Positions 54,475 to 62,808 of a stretch of DNA of 64,000 nucleotides are shown here, piece after piece (position 1 is the stretch's first letter; each line of letters opens with the position of its first letter). Where the stretch lies: contig NZ_WPNZ01000008.1 of NCBI RefSeq assembly GCF_009755605.1, positions 310,001-374,000 of the forward strand, written 5' to 3'. Source of the stretch: Streptomyces typhae. GTDB lineage: Bacteria; Actinomycetota; Actinomycetes; Streptomycetales; Streptomycetaceae. Below the pieces are notes generated by a model. The model saw only the letters and a list, made by a program, of their open reading frames with translations, had not been told where the DNA came from and did not search any database. The position numbers and the translations under genes were made by a program.

Positions 54475-55707
54475 TCATACGTCGCGGAGGTCCACCAGGC
54501 CCGTGAGCGCGGCCAGGCCGAGGGCCAGGAAGAAGTCGCCCCAGACCAGTTCGTGCCGGACGGCGGTGCCGGTGGCGGCGTCGTGGCACCCGTCGAGCAG
54601 CATGCCGGACGGCGGCCGTCCGCCACCGCCGCCGCCGTCACCGCTCAGGTGCGCGGTGACCAGACGCCGGAGGACGGCTTCCGCCCGGCGCCCGCAGGCC
54701 TCGCCGCCGGGCAGGGCCGCGAGCTTGAGCAGGGCGACGGCGGTGATGGCGGCGGCGGAGGTGTCCGAAGGGCCGTCGGGGCGGGCTTCGTCCGCGGGCG
54801 GGACGAGGGGACGGGGCGGGGCGGATGCCGTGTCGGCGCCGGGCGCCGGAGTGGTGGCCAGGGGTGCGCCCAAGTGTCGCGCCACCGCGCGCAGCCGCGC
54901 GGGGGCACCGGCGGGGCCGCCGGGCAGGGTCAGCGCGTCCGCCACGGCGAGCAGCAGCCACGCCCGGCCGCGGCTCCAGCCCGCGGGCGGGTCCGCGAGC
55001 GGGCGCCAGCCGGTGCCGGGCTCGTGCCGCCACGCTGCCGCGCGCAGCGGTACCGGGGCGGATCCCCCGTCCGGCCCGGCCACGGGCGGCGGTGTCTCCC
55101 CGTCCGGCCCGGCCACAGGCGGCGGCGTCTCCTCGACTGCGCCCAGGCAGAGGTCCACGTGCCGTTCCAGATGGGACGTCGCCGCCTCCCTGCCCCGCGG
55201 GCCCGCCGACGCGAGGAGCGGTACCAGGCCCGGTACGGCGTCCGCGCGGGCCAGCGCGCGAGGGCCGCCGAACGCGTCGCCCCAGGGCACGAGGCCCAGT
55301 CGGGGGTCGTACGCGGTGAGGCACGTGCCCGCCGCGCGCGCCCGGAGCCGCGTCGCGGGAACCGAGTCCGGGGCGAGTGCGGTGCCGTACCAGAGAATCA
55401 GGCCGCGCGTCGCGGTGTCGGCGCCGGCCCAGTCGGCGAGACGGACCGTGCACGCCTCGGCGGCGGCCCGGTCGGCCGCCGCACCCGTGTGCCGCGCCCG
55501 CAGCCACAGCAGCCCCGCCCAGAACCCGCCGGTCCAGGAACCGCGCCGGGTGGTCGTCCACGTACCGGTGTCCGGATCGGCGGACAGCGGGAACCGCGCC
55601 CCCACGTCGGCCAGTCCGACGGCGACCCGCCCGAGCACCGCGTCCAGCGCCACCCCGGCCCACCCGTCGAACCCGGCCGTTCCTGCCTCATGGGCACCGT
55701 GCGTCAC
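54475..55707 (-). CDS. glycoside hydrolase family 88-like protein
   Basis: The 410-residue protein has the (alpha/alpha)6 barrel pattern of unsaturated glucuronyl/rhamnogalacturonyl hydrolases: WTGGFWAGLLWLRARHTG, GLILWYGTALAPDS, LGLVPWGDAFGG, GWSRGRAWLLLAVADAL, SDTSAAAITAVALLKL and VWGDFFLALGLAAL. No signal peptide is visible, so it would act inside the cell on imported oligosaccharides. GTG 55707 overlaps the stop of the upstream MFS gene (GTGA). Family assignment is fairly sure; the exact substrate is not. Confidence 0.78.
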   Translation of the reverse strand: MTHGAHEAGTAGFDGWAGVALDAVLGRVAVGLADVGARFPLSADPDTGTWTTTRRGSWTGGFWAGLLWLRARHTGAAADRAAAEACTVRLADWAGADTATRGLILWYGTALAPDSVPATRLRARAAGTCLTAYDPRLGLVPWGDAFGGPRALARADAVPGLVPLLASAGPRGREAATSHLERHVDLCLGAVEETPPPVAGPDGETPPPVAGPDGGSAPVPLRAAAWRHEPGTGWRPLADPPAGWSRGRAWLLLAVADALTLPGGPAGAPARLRAVARHLGAPLATTPAPGADTASAPPRPLVPPADEARPDGPSDTSAAAITAVALLKLAALPGGEACGRRAEAVLRRLVTAHLSGDGGGGGGRPPSGMLLDGCHDAATGTAVRHELVWGDFFLALGLAALTGLVDLRDV

Positions 55708-57050
55708 CGGCCCTCGGGCCGTCGCCTCCCCCGCACCGCCCATCCCACCCCCACCGCGCTCGCCGCGGCGAACTCCGCCGCCACCAGGGCCCAGCCCCAC
55801 CCGTAGTGGCCCGCCGACGCGAGCAGGCCGAACAGAGGCGGACCCACCGCGAAACCGGTGAAGAAGCCCGCCGAGACCAGGGCGGAGTCCTGGCCCGCGC
55901 GGCCCGGGGCGGCGCGTTGCATGACGAGGACCATGGACACCGCGTTGGCCGACACCGCGAACACGCCCACCGCCACCGCCCCGGGCCACACCAGGGGCCC
56001 CACCGCCGCGGCCCCCGCGAGGAGCACCGCCGCGCCGACCGCGCCCGCCGCGAGCCCGCCGGGCAGCCACTCGGCGCGGTCGGGCGTGGCCGCCCGCGAC
56101 CAGGCGACACGGCCCACCACCCCGGCCACGCCGAGCACCGCGACCAGCGCGCCCGCCGCACCGGGCCCCAGATCGAGGCGGTGCGCGCCGTACAGCGCGA
56201 GGTAGGTGTTCACGGACGCGATACCGCAGCCCAGGAACAGGGAGAAGACCGTGAGCCACGCGATCGCACCCCGCGGGACCACGGCGGCACCTGGCCCGGC
56301 GCCGGGCCGCGCGGGCGGATCCGCGGGCAGCGCGCGCAGCGCCCACCCGGCGGTCGCCACCGCCGCGCCCGCCGCCGTCCACACCGCTCCCCGCCAGCCG
56401 ATCCCGCCCGCGAGGGCCGCGAGCGGCAGGCCCGCTGCGAACGCGCCCAGTTGGACGCCGGACTGCTTCATCCCGGTGACCGCGCCCCGGCGCGCGGGTT
56501 CCACGGCGGCCAGGATCGCCTTGTTCGTCGCCGGGTTGGCGAGCGCCTGCGGGAGCCCGCCGAGGGCCACCGCCGCCAGCAGGAACCCCGCGCCGGGGGC
56601 CGCGCCGATCAGCCCGAGCGCCACCGCCGAGAGCAGCAGCAGCGCGGCCAGGGCCCGGCGCGGACCCACCCGGTCGACGATCCGGCCGCCCACCGGTGAG
56701 AGGACCGCCGCCGTGCCGAAGCCGATCGTCGTGGTCAGGCCGAGAACGGTGGGTGAGATATCCAACTCGTCCACCAGGCGTGGCCCGAGCGCCCCGAGGA
56801 GGAACAACTGGAGCATGGAGAAGGCCATCGCGGACGTGAGGAGGGCAGTGGGCACCGGCATTCCCGGCGCCGCGCCCTTCGCCGCCGCGCCCGTCGCCGC
56901 CGAACTCTTCGCCGCCGCGCCCGTCGCCGCCGCGTCCCTCGCCGTTGCGTCCTTCGCCGTTGCGCCCGTCACCGGTGGCGTCGACGTCCCGGTCGCCCGC
57001 GTGTCCGGCCCGTCGCCGCCCTCACGCTCCGGCTCCGGCTCCGGCCCCAT
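55704..57050 (-). CDS. MFS transporter
   Basis: The 448-residue protein has about 12 membrane helices and the MFS loop GGRIVDRVGPRRALAALLL. Residues 1 to about 63 form a hydrophilic, Ala/Thr/Lys repetitive extension (ATAKDATARDAAATG); Met64 (MPVPTALLTSAMAF) is a possible alternative start. The translational coupling with the GH88-like gene suggests that it imports the sugar which that enzyme cleaves, but helices alone do not show the substrate. Confidence 0.85.
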   Translation of the reverse strand: MGPEPEPEREGGDGPDTRATGTSTPPVTGATAKDATARDAAATGAAAKSSAATGAAAKGAAPGMPVPTALLTSAMAFSMLQLFLLGALGPRLVDELDISPTVLGLTTTIGFGTAAVLSPVGGRIVDRVGPRRALAALLLLSAVALGLIGAAPGAGFLLAAVALGGLPQALANPATNKAILAAVEPARRGAVTGMKQSGVQLGAFAAGLPLAALAGGIGWRGAVWTAAGAAVATAGWALRALPADPPARPGAGPGAAVVPRGAIAWLTVFSLFLGCGIASVNTYLALYGAHRLDLGPGAAGALVAVLGVAGVVGRVAWSRAATPDRAEWLPGGLAAGAVGAAVLLAGAAAVGPLVWPGAVAVGVFAVSANAVSMVLVMQRAAPGRAGQDSALVSAGFFTGFAVGPPLFGLLASAGHYGWGWALVAAEFAAASAVGVGWAVRGRRRPEGR

Positions 57051-57069
57051 GCACCCGCCCCCCCACTAA

Positions 57070-57143
57070 GTCCCGTACCGAGTCCCGTACCGAGTCCGCG
57101 CTGCGTCCTGTCGCCGAGTCCCGTACGGGGTCCCGTACGCGCG
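57070..57143. repeat. 13-bp tandem/direct repeats (gagtcccgtaccg)
   Basis: gagtcccgtaccg and variants occur four to five times upstream of the MFS gene. Confidence 0.7.
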
Positions 57144-57303
57144 GATACGGCCCAGCGGCCGAACAGGCCGTCGCAGGAGTCGGATCCGCGGTCCCCCTGG
57201 TTCCCGGCGATCTCCGTGACCCGGGCCACACGGCCGTCGCAGCGGCGGAACATTCCGGACCCGGGCGCTGCCGTCGCGGGACGGGTGCCATGATGAGCCC
57301 GCC

Positions 57304-58137
57304 ATGACTGGGGGCCGAAGCTGTCGCACGGTACGGGCTGCGGTGTTCGCGGCCTCCTGCGTGCTGCTCGCGGCCACCGGCCACGCGCTCATGTCGAGCA
57401 CGCCGCTGCCCTGGTGGGCGCTGCCCGGCGCGGCCGGCACGACCTTCGCGGGCGCCTGGCTCCTGGCCGGGCGCGAACGCGGCATCCTCGTCGTCACCTC
57501 CGCGTCCGTCGTGGCCCAGGCGGCGCTGCACACCTGGTTCTCGCTGGCCCAGGCCCTGCACCAGGCGCCGTCCGGCGGTGCGTCGCTGGCCCAGCAGTGG
57601 GCACGTCATCTGCTCTGCGGAGCGGGGGGCGCGGGGACCATGCCGGAGGCGGACGCGGTGCGCGCCGTCACCGACGCGGGCCTCGCGGACCGCCTGAACG
57701 GGCCTCCGCCCGGACACACCCGGCACTCCATGGGCATGCAGGAGACGCTCGCCTCCGGCGGCGCCTCCGACGTGCCCGGGTCGGCGGGCGGATCCGGCGC
57801 GGGCGCGCACGCGTTCGGCGGCCACGACATGGCGGGCATGCACTCCGGCCACGACATGGGCGGCATGTCCCCGTTCGGCATGCTCGCCGCGCACCTCCTT
57901 GCCGCGCTCCTGTGCGGCCTGTGGCTCGCGTACGGCGAACGTGCCGCGTTCCGCGTGGGCCGTGCCGTCGCCGGGTGGATCGCCGCGCCCCTGCGGCTCG
58001 TGCTGCGGCTGCCGCAGCCCCCGCACCGGCCGCGGCCGCGCCCGCGCCGGGACTTCGGCGTCCGCGGCGCGCGGCGTCTGCTGCTCGTGTACGCCATCAC
58101 GTCCAGGGGTCCGCCCCTCGGGATCGCTGCCGGCTGA
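57304..58137 (+). CDS. His/Met-rich integral membrane protein
   Basis: The 277-residue protein has about five hydrophobic segments (VFAASCVLLAATGHALM, LPGAAGTTFAGAWLLAG, ILVVTSASVVAQAALHTWF, MLAAHLLAALLCGLWLAYG). Between helices is a metal-ligand-like loop, GGHDMAGMHSGHDMGGMSPFGM, rich in His and Met as in copper-handling proteins. The C-terminus is Pro/Arg-rich. An ECF sigma factor gene follows on the same strand. Copper sensing or storage is inferred only from the loop. Confidence 0.78.
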   Translation: MTGGRSCRTVRAAVFAASCVLLAATGHALMSSTPLPWWALPGAAGTTFAGAWLLAGRERGILVVTSASVVAQAALHTWFSLAQALHQAPSGGASLAQQWARHLLCGAGGAGTMPEADAVRAVTDAGLADRLNGPPPGHTRHSMGMQETLASGGASDVPGSAGGSGAGAHAFGGHDMAGMHSGHDMGGMSPFGMLAAHLLAALLCGLWLAYGERAAFRVGRAVAGWIAAPLRLVLRLPQPPHRPRPRPRRDFGVRGARRLLLVYAITSRGPPLGIAAG

Positions 58138-58398
58138 CAGGAACCGCTGTCCGCCGGCAGCCGGTACTTCCCCGGCCCGCCACGGCACCGCTCGGCGCTC
58201 GCACGGCTCGGTACGGCTCTCCTCCCACGCACACGGCACGGCGCCACGGGCCCGTGCCCCGTGGTCGTGTTCCCGTACCCGGCTGCCGCTCCGCGCCCCG
58301 CCGTACGTCGGCGCGCCGGGCTCGACACCGCCCCGGCCACGCCCGCGCGCGGGCGGCCGGATCCCGAGCTCCTCCGGATTCCAGAAGGACACCAGGCG

Positions 58399-59007
58399 AT
58401 GACTCCTGCCCTGACGGCACCCCCTGCCCAGAAGAACGGCGCCCCGGCGCGCACCCGCCGCACCGACGCCGCCGACGAACCCGTGACCCGCCTCGCCCTC
58501 GCCGCCCGCGACGGCGATCCCGAAGCCGTGGAGCGCTTCGTGCGCGCCCTGCACCGCGACGTACTGCGCTACGTCGCGCACCTCAGCGCCGACCCGCAGG
58601 CCGCCGACGACCTCGCGCAGGACACGTTCCTGCGTGCGCTCGGCAGCCTGCACCGGTTCGAGGGGCGGTCGTCGGCGCGGACCTGGCTCCTCTCCATCGC
58701 ACGGCGCACCGTCGTCGACAGCCTGCGGCACGCCGCCGCGCGGCCCCGCCTTTCGGACCGCGACGACTGGCAGACCGCCGCCGAGCAGGCGCAGCCGCGC
58801 GGTCTGCCGGGCTTCGACGACGGGATCGCGCTCGCCGAACTCCTCGACGCGATACCGGCCGAGCGGCGCGAGGCGTTCGTCCTCACGCAGGTGCTCCAGC
58901 AGCCCTACGCGGAGGCGGCTGCTGCGATCGGCTGTCCCGTCGGCACCGTGCGCTCCCGCGTGGCGCGGGCGCGGGCCACCCTCCTGGAGGCCCTCGCCGC
59001 CGCGTGA
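58399..59007 (+). CDS. ECF-type RNA polymerase sigma factor
   Basis: The 202-residue protein has sigma region 2 (VERFVRALHRDVLRYVAHLS, ADDLAQDTFLRALGSLHRF, SSARTWLLSIARRTVVDSLR) and region 4 (IPAERREAFVLTQVLQQPYAEAAAAIGCPVGTVRSRVARAR). ATG 58399 is preceded by AAGGA; an upstream open stretch is unrelated. No anti-sigma gene is adjacent; the only neighbour is the His/Met-rich membrane protein 260 bases upstream, which could act as its sensor. Confidence 0.9.
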   Translation: MTPALTAPPAQKNGAPARTRRTDAADEPVTRLALAARDGDPEAVERFVRALHRDVLRYVAHLSADPQAADDLAQDTFLRALGSLHRFEGRSSARTWLLSIARRTVVDSLRHAAARPRLSDRDDWQTAAEQAQPRGLPGFDDGIALAELLDAIPAERREAFVLTQVLQQPYAEAAAAIGCPVGTVRSRVARARATLLEALAAA

Positions 59008-59022
59008 TCAACGCCCCCGCAA

Positions 59023-59137
59023 GGGGCGCGGGGAACTGCGCGACCAGCCACGAAAAAGCCGCAGACGCGTCTGCACTGTTGCTCGGCAGACGCGTCTGCG
59101 GCTTGTCGTGCGCTGAGCGCGCAGTTCCCCGCGCCCC
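59023..59137. terminator. nested bidirectional terminator within a dispersed Streptomyces repeat
   Basis: The outer 20-bp arms at 59023-59042 (starts GGGGCGCGGGG) and 59118-59137 are perfect complements. Inside them 59056-59074 and 59086-59104 form a further 19-bp stem whose core GCAGACGCGTCTGC is itself palindromic. It separates the convergent sigma factor and fkbK-like genes. The outer arm sequence (ggggaactgcgcgaccagcc) is a known common intergenic element in this genus. Confidence 0.9.
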
Positions 59138-59151
59138 TGACGGGGCGCCCC

Positions 59152-60066
59152 TCACATGGGCGAACCGTAACGGTGGAAGCCTCCGCCGGACTTGCGGCCG
59201 AGTCGCCCCTCAGCCACCATCCCCCGCAGCAGCCCGCAGGGCACGAAGCGTTGGTCGCCCGTGCACTCCAGGAGCACCTCCAAGGTGTCGACGATGGTGT
59301 CCAGGCCGATGAGGTCACCGGTGGCGAGCGGGCCCATGGTGTGGCCGAAGCACTCCTGGAAGACACGGTCGACGGTGGCGGCGTCCGCGGTGCCCTGCTC
59401 CACCACGGTGGCCGCCTCGTTGACGGTGAGCATCAGGACCCGGTTGGAGACGAAGCCGGGCGCGTCCGAGACGACGATGCCCGTCTTGCCGATGCCCGCG
59501 AGCAGGGCGAGGGCGGTGTCGAGGGTCTCGTCCGCGGTCCGCGGTCCGCGGACGACCTCCACCGCCTCCTTCAGCGGCGCCGGGTTCATGAAGTGCATGC
59601 CGAGCACCTGCCGCGGCCTGCCCGTGTGCGCGGCGAGCCGCTCCACGGGGATCGCCGAGGTCACCGTGGCGAACACGGCGTCGGCCCCGCACACGTCGTC
59701 GAGTTCCCGGAACACCTTCTCCTTCAGCGGGATGCGCTCCGGCGCGCATTCGAGCACGAACCGCGCGTCGGCCAGGTCCTGTGTGCGGCGCGTCCACGTG
59801 ACGGCCTGAAGGGCCGCGTCCATGGGGACGGCCGCGGGCTGCTCGCGGAACATGCGGGCCAGACGGATGCCGTCGCGCAGCCGGGCCGGCGCGGTGGCGA
59901 GGGCCTGCTCCCCGGGGTCGACCACGACCACGCGGTGTCCGGCCTCGGCGAGGCACTGGGCGATGCCGGTGCCCATCGTGCCTGCGCCCACGACACCGAT
60001 CACGTCCCCGGCGCCACCGTGGACGCCGCCTTGGACGCCCTCGGTGGCACTGCTCGGCTCGTTCAT
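59152..60066 (-). CDS. fkbK: 3-hydroxyacyl-CoA dehydrogenase family protein (FkbK-like)
   Basis: The 304-residue protein has an N-terminal NAD-binding Rossmann motif (VIGVVGAGTMGTGIAQCLAEAG, Gly27-Gly32), the substrate segment VLGMHFMNPAPLKEAVEVVRG and the C-terminal domain DAPGFVSNRVLMLTVNEA and RKSGGGFHRY. Alone it resembles 3-hydroxybutyryl-CoA dehydrogenase. Downstream of FkbH-, FkbI- and FkbJ-like genes it is more likely the enzyme that oxidises glyceryl-ACP in hydroxymalonyl/methoxymalonyl-ACP formation. ATG 60066 follows AGGGAG. Confidence 0.85.
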   Translation of the reverse strand: MNEPSSATEGVQGGVHGGAGDVIGVVGAGTMGTGIAQCLAEAGHRVVVVDPGEQALATAPARLRDGIRLARMFREQPAAVPMDAALQAVTWTRRTQDLADARFVLECAPERIPLKEKVFRELDDVCGADAVFATVTSAIPVERLAAHTGRPRQVLGMHFMNPAPLKEAVEVVRGPRTADETLDTALALLAGIGKTGIVVSDAPGFVSNRVLMLTVNEAATVVEQGTADAATVDRVFQECFGHTMGPLATGDLIGLDTIVDTLEVLLECTGDQRFVPCGLLRGMVAEGRLGRKSGGGFHRYGSPM

Positions 60067-60085
60067 CTGCTGCTCCCTGTTCTGT

Positions 60086-60147
60086 GCTCGTCGGGGGTCG
60101 GCTCGTCGGGGACCGGCTCGTCGGCGGTCGGCTCGTCGGGGCCCGTC
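60086..60147. repeat. 15-16-bp repeats (tcggctcgtcgg) between fkbH- and fkbK-like genes
   Basis: Three to four units of ggctcgtcgggg/ggctcgtcggcg fill the gap. Confidence 0.7.
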
Positions 60148-61198
60148 ACGCGGTCACCACTCGGACGGGGTGCTTGCGGGCGGGCGGCGGTCTCTCCGGG
60201 TCGATGGCCAGGGTCACGCGCCCGCCGGTGTCCTCGACGACCGAGAAGCCGCTGAAGCGCAGCGTCACCAGCATCTGCCGGTTGACGTCGGTGGGGACGA
60301 ACTCGGCGACCGGACGGCGACCCGCGGCCAGGGACTCGGCGACGATGTGGTCGATGAGGACGGCTCCGGCGCCGCGCGACATCACCCGGCAGGACATCAG
60401 GAGCAGTTCGAGCACCGTCGCCCCGTCGCGGAGCGCGGTGACCGCGAGGCCGATGGTGCCGTACGAGCCGAAGCGGTCCTCCAGGCTCGCGACGATCACC
60501 TCGTGGCCGGGGTCCGCGCACAGCCGCCGCAGCTCCTCCAGGTCGAAGGTGCGCCCCGTGGTGTTGAGCTGGTGCGTGCGCACCGTCAGCTCGTGCGCCC
60601 GCGCGAGGTCGGTCTCCGTGGCCCTGCGGACCGTGAGGACCAGGTCGAGGGAGGCGAGGAACTCGGCGGGCGGGCCGCTGTGCCCGGTCTCCGCCTCCTT
60701 GCGGCGGCGCTCGGTGCGGTAGAGGCGGCGGCGCTGCGCCGACTCGTCCGTGACGAACTCCGGCGTGAACTCCTCGTACGTGTCCAACTCCGCCACCGCG
60801 TCGGCGGCGTAGCAGCGTACGTCGGGCAGTGCCGCGGCCACCTCGGCCCGCTCCACCGCGTCGTTGTCGACGAAGGCGACGGTGTCGATGCCGATGTTCA
60901 GCTCCGCCGCGATCCGCTCGACGGCCGCCGACTTGGCGCCCCAGCTCACCTCCAGGACGGTGAACAGGTCGTCGAGGCCCTGCGCGGCCAGATGGCCCGC
61001 GGCGATGTGGTGCTCACCGCGGCTGGCGACCGCGTGCAGGATGCCCCGCCGGTCCAGGGTGTGCAGGGCCTTCACCGCTGTCGCGAAGGGGAGCGGCTCG
61101 TCGCCTTCGAGGACGACGCCGTCCCACAAGGTGTCGTCGAGGTCCCACACCAGGCACTTCACCTTCTGCTGCTTCTGTTTCCGCTTCCGGGCCGTCAT
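60146..61198 (-). CDS. fkbH: FkbH-like HAD-IIIC protein (glyceryl-ACP synthase)
   Basis: The 350-residue protein has the HAD motif CLVWDLDDTLWDG (Asp19, Asp21), AVASRGEHHIAAGHL and FVDNDAVERAEVAAALP. A C-terminal GNAT-like half contains LTVRTHQLNTTGRTFDLEEL, characteristic of FkbH. FkbH dephosphorylates 1,3-bisphosphoglycerate and loads the glyceryl group onto an ACP. Its ATG overlaps the FkbI-like stop (ATGA). Confidence 0.92.
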   Translation of the reverse strand: MTARKRKQKQQKVKCLVWDLDDTLWDGVVLEGDEPLPFATAVKALHTLDRRGILHAVASRGEHHIAAGHLAAQGLDDLFTVLEVSWGAKSAAVERIAAELNIGIDTVAFVDNDAVERAEVAAALPDVRCYAADAVAELDTYEEFTPEFVTDESAQRRRLYRTERRRKEAETGHSGPPAEFLASLDLVLTVRRATETDLARAHELTVRTHQLNTTGRTFDLEELRRLCADPGHEVIVASLEDRFGSYGTIGLAVTALRDGATVLELLLMSCRVMSRGAGAVLIDHIVAESLAAGRRPVAEFVPTDVNRQMLVTLRFSGFSVVEDTGGRVTLAIDPERPPPARKHPVRVVTA

Positions 61199-62457
61199 CG
61201 CGGGTCTCCCTGTCCTCGTGCGGCTCCCCGAGGCCGCCGCACGGTCTGCCGGTGGCCGTGCGAGCGCAGCAGGTGGTCGGCGATGTGCAGCTCGGACACC
61301 TGTGCCGAGCCCTCGATGATCTCCATGATCTTGGCGTCCCGGTAGAACCGGCCCACCGCGCTGTCCGGGGCGCAGCCGGACGCGCCGAGGACCTGCACGG
61401 CGCTGCCCGCCACCGAGGACGCCGCGGCGGCCGCCGCGTACTTGGCGGCGACGGTCTCCGCGATGGCGTCGGGGTCGCCCGCGGCCCGCAGCCGCGCGGC
61501 CCGCAGGCACAGTTCGCGTGCCGCCCTGCTGTCCACCACCGCGCGGGCGAGCAGCGAGCGCACCTGCTGGTGCTCGGCGAGCGCCACCCCGCCCTGGCTG
61601 CGCCGCACGGCGTGCCCGGCGGCCTCGTGCAGACAGGCCTCGGCCATCCCGACGCAGCCCCAGGCGACCGTGAACCGGCCGTGGTCGAGGGCCCCGGCCG
61701 CCACGTGCGACAGGCCGAACCCCGGCGGGGCCACCGCGTTCGCCCGCGGCACCCGCACCCGGTCGAACGTCACGTGCGCCAACTGGGCCGCCCGCATGCC
61801 GAGCTGGCCCCGCACCGGCTCCCGTACGACACCGGGGCGGTCCCCCTCCACGAGCACCGCGGCCGGGCGGCCGTCCGAGGTGCCGGACACCCCGAGGACC
61901 AGGAACACGTCCGCGATCTCGCCGAAGGTGATCCAGCGCTTCCCGCCGGTCACGGTGAGCTCGTCGCCGTGCTCGCCGTGCTCCTCGACGGCCGTGGCGA
62001 CCGCCGCCAGGTCGCTGCCCGCCTCCGTCTCGGTGGCGGCGAACGCGGCGAGCAGCTCGCCGCGGGCCAGAGCGGGCAGCCACCGCCCGCGCTGCTCGGC
62101 GGTGCCCCAGCGCAGCAGTGCCGCCGCCACCATGCTCTGTACGGTGACCAGGCCGCGCAGCGACGAGCAGACGCCGCCCAGCCGGGCGCACAGCTCGCCC
62201 AGTTGGGCGGGCGAGGCGCCGAGTCCGCCGTGGGCGTGCGGCAGCTCGGCCGCGAGCAGCCCGGCCCGCGCCACCGCGAGCCTGACCTCGGCGGGCAGCT
62301 CGCCACGGGCGTCCCAGGCGGCGGCTTCCTCACGCAGGGATGCGGCGAGGTCCGCGCCCAGGGCGTCCAGGGCGACGGAGGTGTCGGGGGCGCCCGGGGT
62401 GCCCCGAGTATCCGGAGTGTCCGGGGTCGTGGCGGGCGGCCGCGCGGTGGTGCTCAC
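61195..62457 (-). CDS. fkbI: FkbI-like acyl-CoA dehydrogenase
   Basis: The 420-residue flavoprotein has LAAFAATETEAGSDLAAVAT, KRWITFGEIADVFLVLGV and MEIIEGSAQVSELHIADHLLR, the last being typical of the FkbI branch that acts on ACP-bound glycerate-derived units. The first 30 residues are a Thr/Pro/Asp-rich tail. GTG 62457 overlaps the ACP stop (GTGA). Position between FkbJ- and FkbH-like genes supports the call. Confidence 0.9.
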   Translation of the reverse strand: MSTTARPPATTPDTPDTRGTPGAPDTSVALDALGADLAASLREEAAAWDARGELPAEVRLAVARAGLLAAELPHAHGGLGASPAQLGELCARLGGVCSSLRGLVTVQSMVAAALLRWGTAEQRGRWLPALARGELLAAFAATETEAGSDLAAVATAVEEHGEHGDELTVTGGKRWITFGEIADVFLVLGVSGTSDGRPAAVLVEGDRPGVVREPVRGQLGMRAAQLAHVTFDRVRVPRANAVAPPGFGLSHVAAGALDHGRFTVAWGCVGMAEACLHEAAGHAVRRSQGGVALAEHQQVRSLLARAVVDSRAARELCLRAARLRAAGDPDAIAETVAAKYAAAAAASSVAGSAVQVLGASGCAPDSAVGRFYRDAKIMEIIEGSAQVSELHIADHLLRSHGHRQTVRRPRGAARGQGDPR

Positions 62458-62738
62458 GCCGCAGCGCCGCGGTGCGCGGTCTTGGCAAGGACGAAGTCGC
62501 GCAGCCTGCCGAGGGTGCGGAAGTTGTCCAGGTCGAGGTCGTCGACCTGGACCTCGATGGCGTACTGCCGCTCGACGAACGTCACCAGTTCCATCGCGAA
62601 CAGGGAGTTCACGAGGCCGAGCGTGAAGTAGTCGTCGTCGGGCGCGAGTTCCTGGCCGAGGTTCGCGGTCAGGAACTCGCTCAGCTCCTTGGTGACGACC
62701 GGCGCGGTGAGCACGTCGGCCTTGTTCGGTGTTCCCAT
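62454..62738 (-). CDS. fkbJ: stand-alone acyl carrier protein (FkbJ-like)
   Basis: The 94-residue ACP carries the phosphopantetheine Ser45 in LGLVNSLFAMELV; Asn before Ser instead of the usual Asp is typical for FkbJ-type carriers. It would hold the glyceryl and later hydroxymalonyl group. ATG 62738 is preceded by GGGGAG. Confidence 0.92.
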   Translation of the reverse strand: MGTPNKADVLTAPVVTKELSEFLTANLGQELAPDDDYFTLGLVNSLFAMELVTFVERQYAIEVQVDDLDLDNFRTLGRLRDFVLAKTAHRGAAA

Positions 62739-62754
62739 GCGATCTCCCCTACAG

Positions 62755-62808
62755 ATCTACGGCTCTCAGCTCTACGGCTCTACGGCTCTACGGCTCTACG
62801 GCTCTACA
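62755..62808. repeat. 10-bp tandem repeat (ctctacggct)
   Basis: About five copies of ctctacggct lie between the ketosynthase III stop and the ACP gene. Confidence 0.9.

Noticed and set aside
59152..60066. Assignment as a catabolic 3-hydroxybutyryl-CoA dehydrogenase of the aromatic pathway at 18-26 kb
   Set aside because: It is 33 kb away and in line with FkbH/I/J-like genes, so the extender-unit role is more economical, though not proven.
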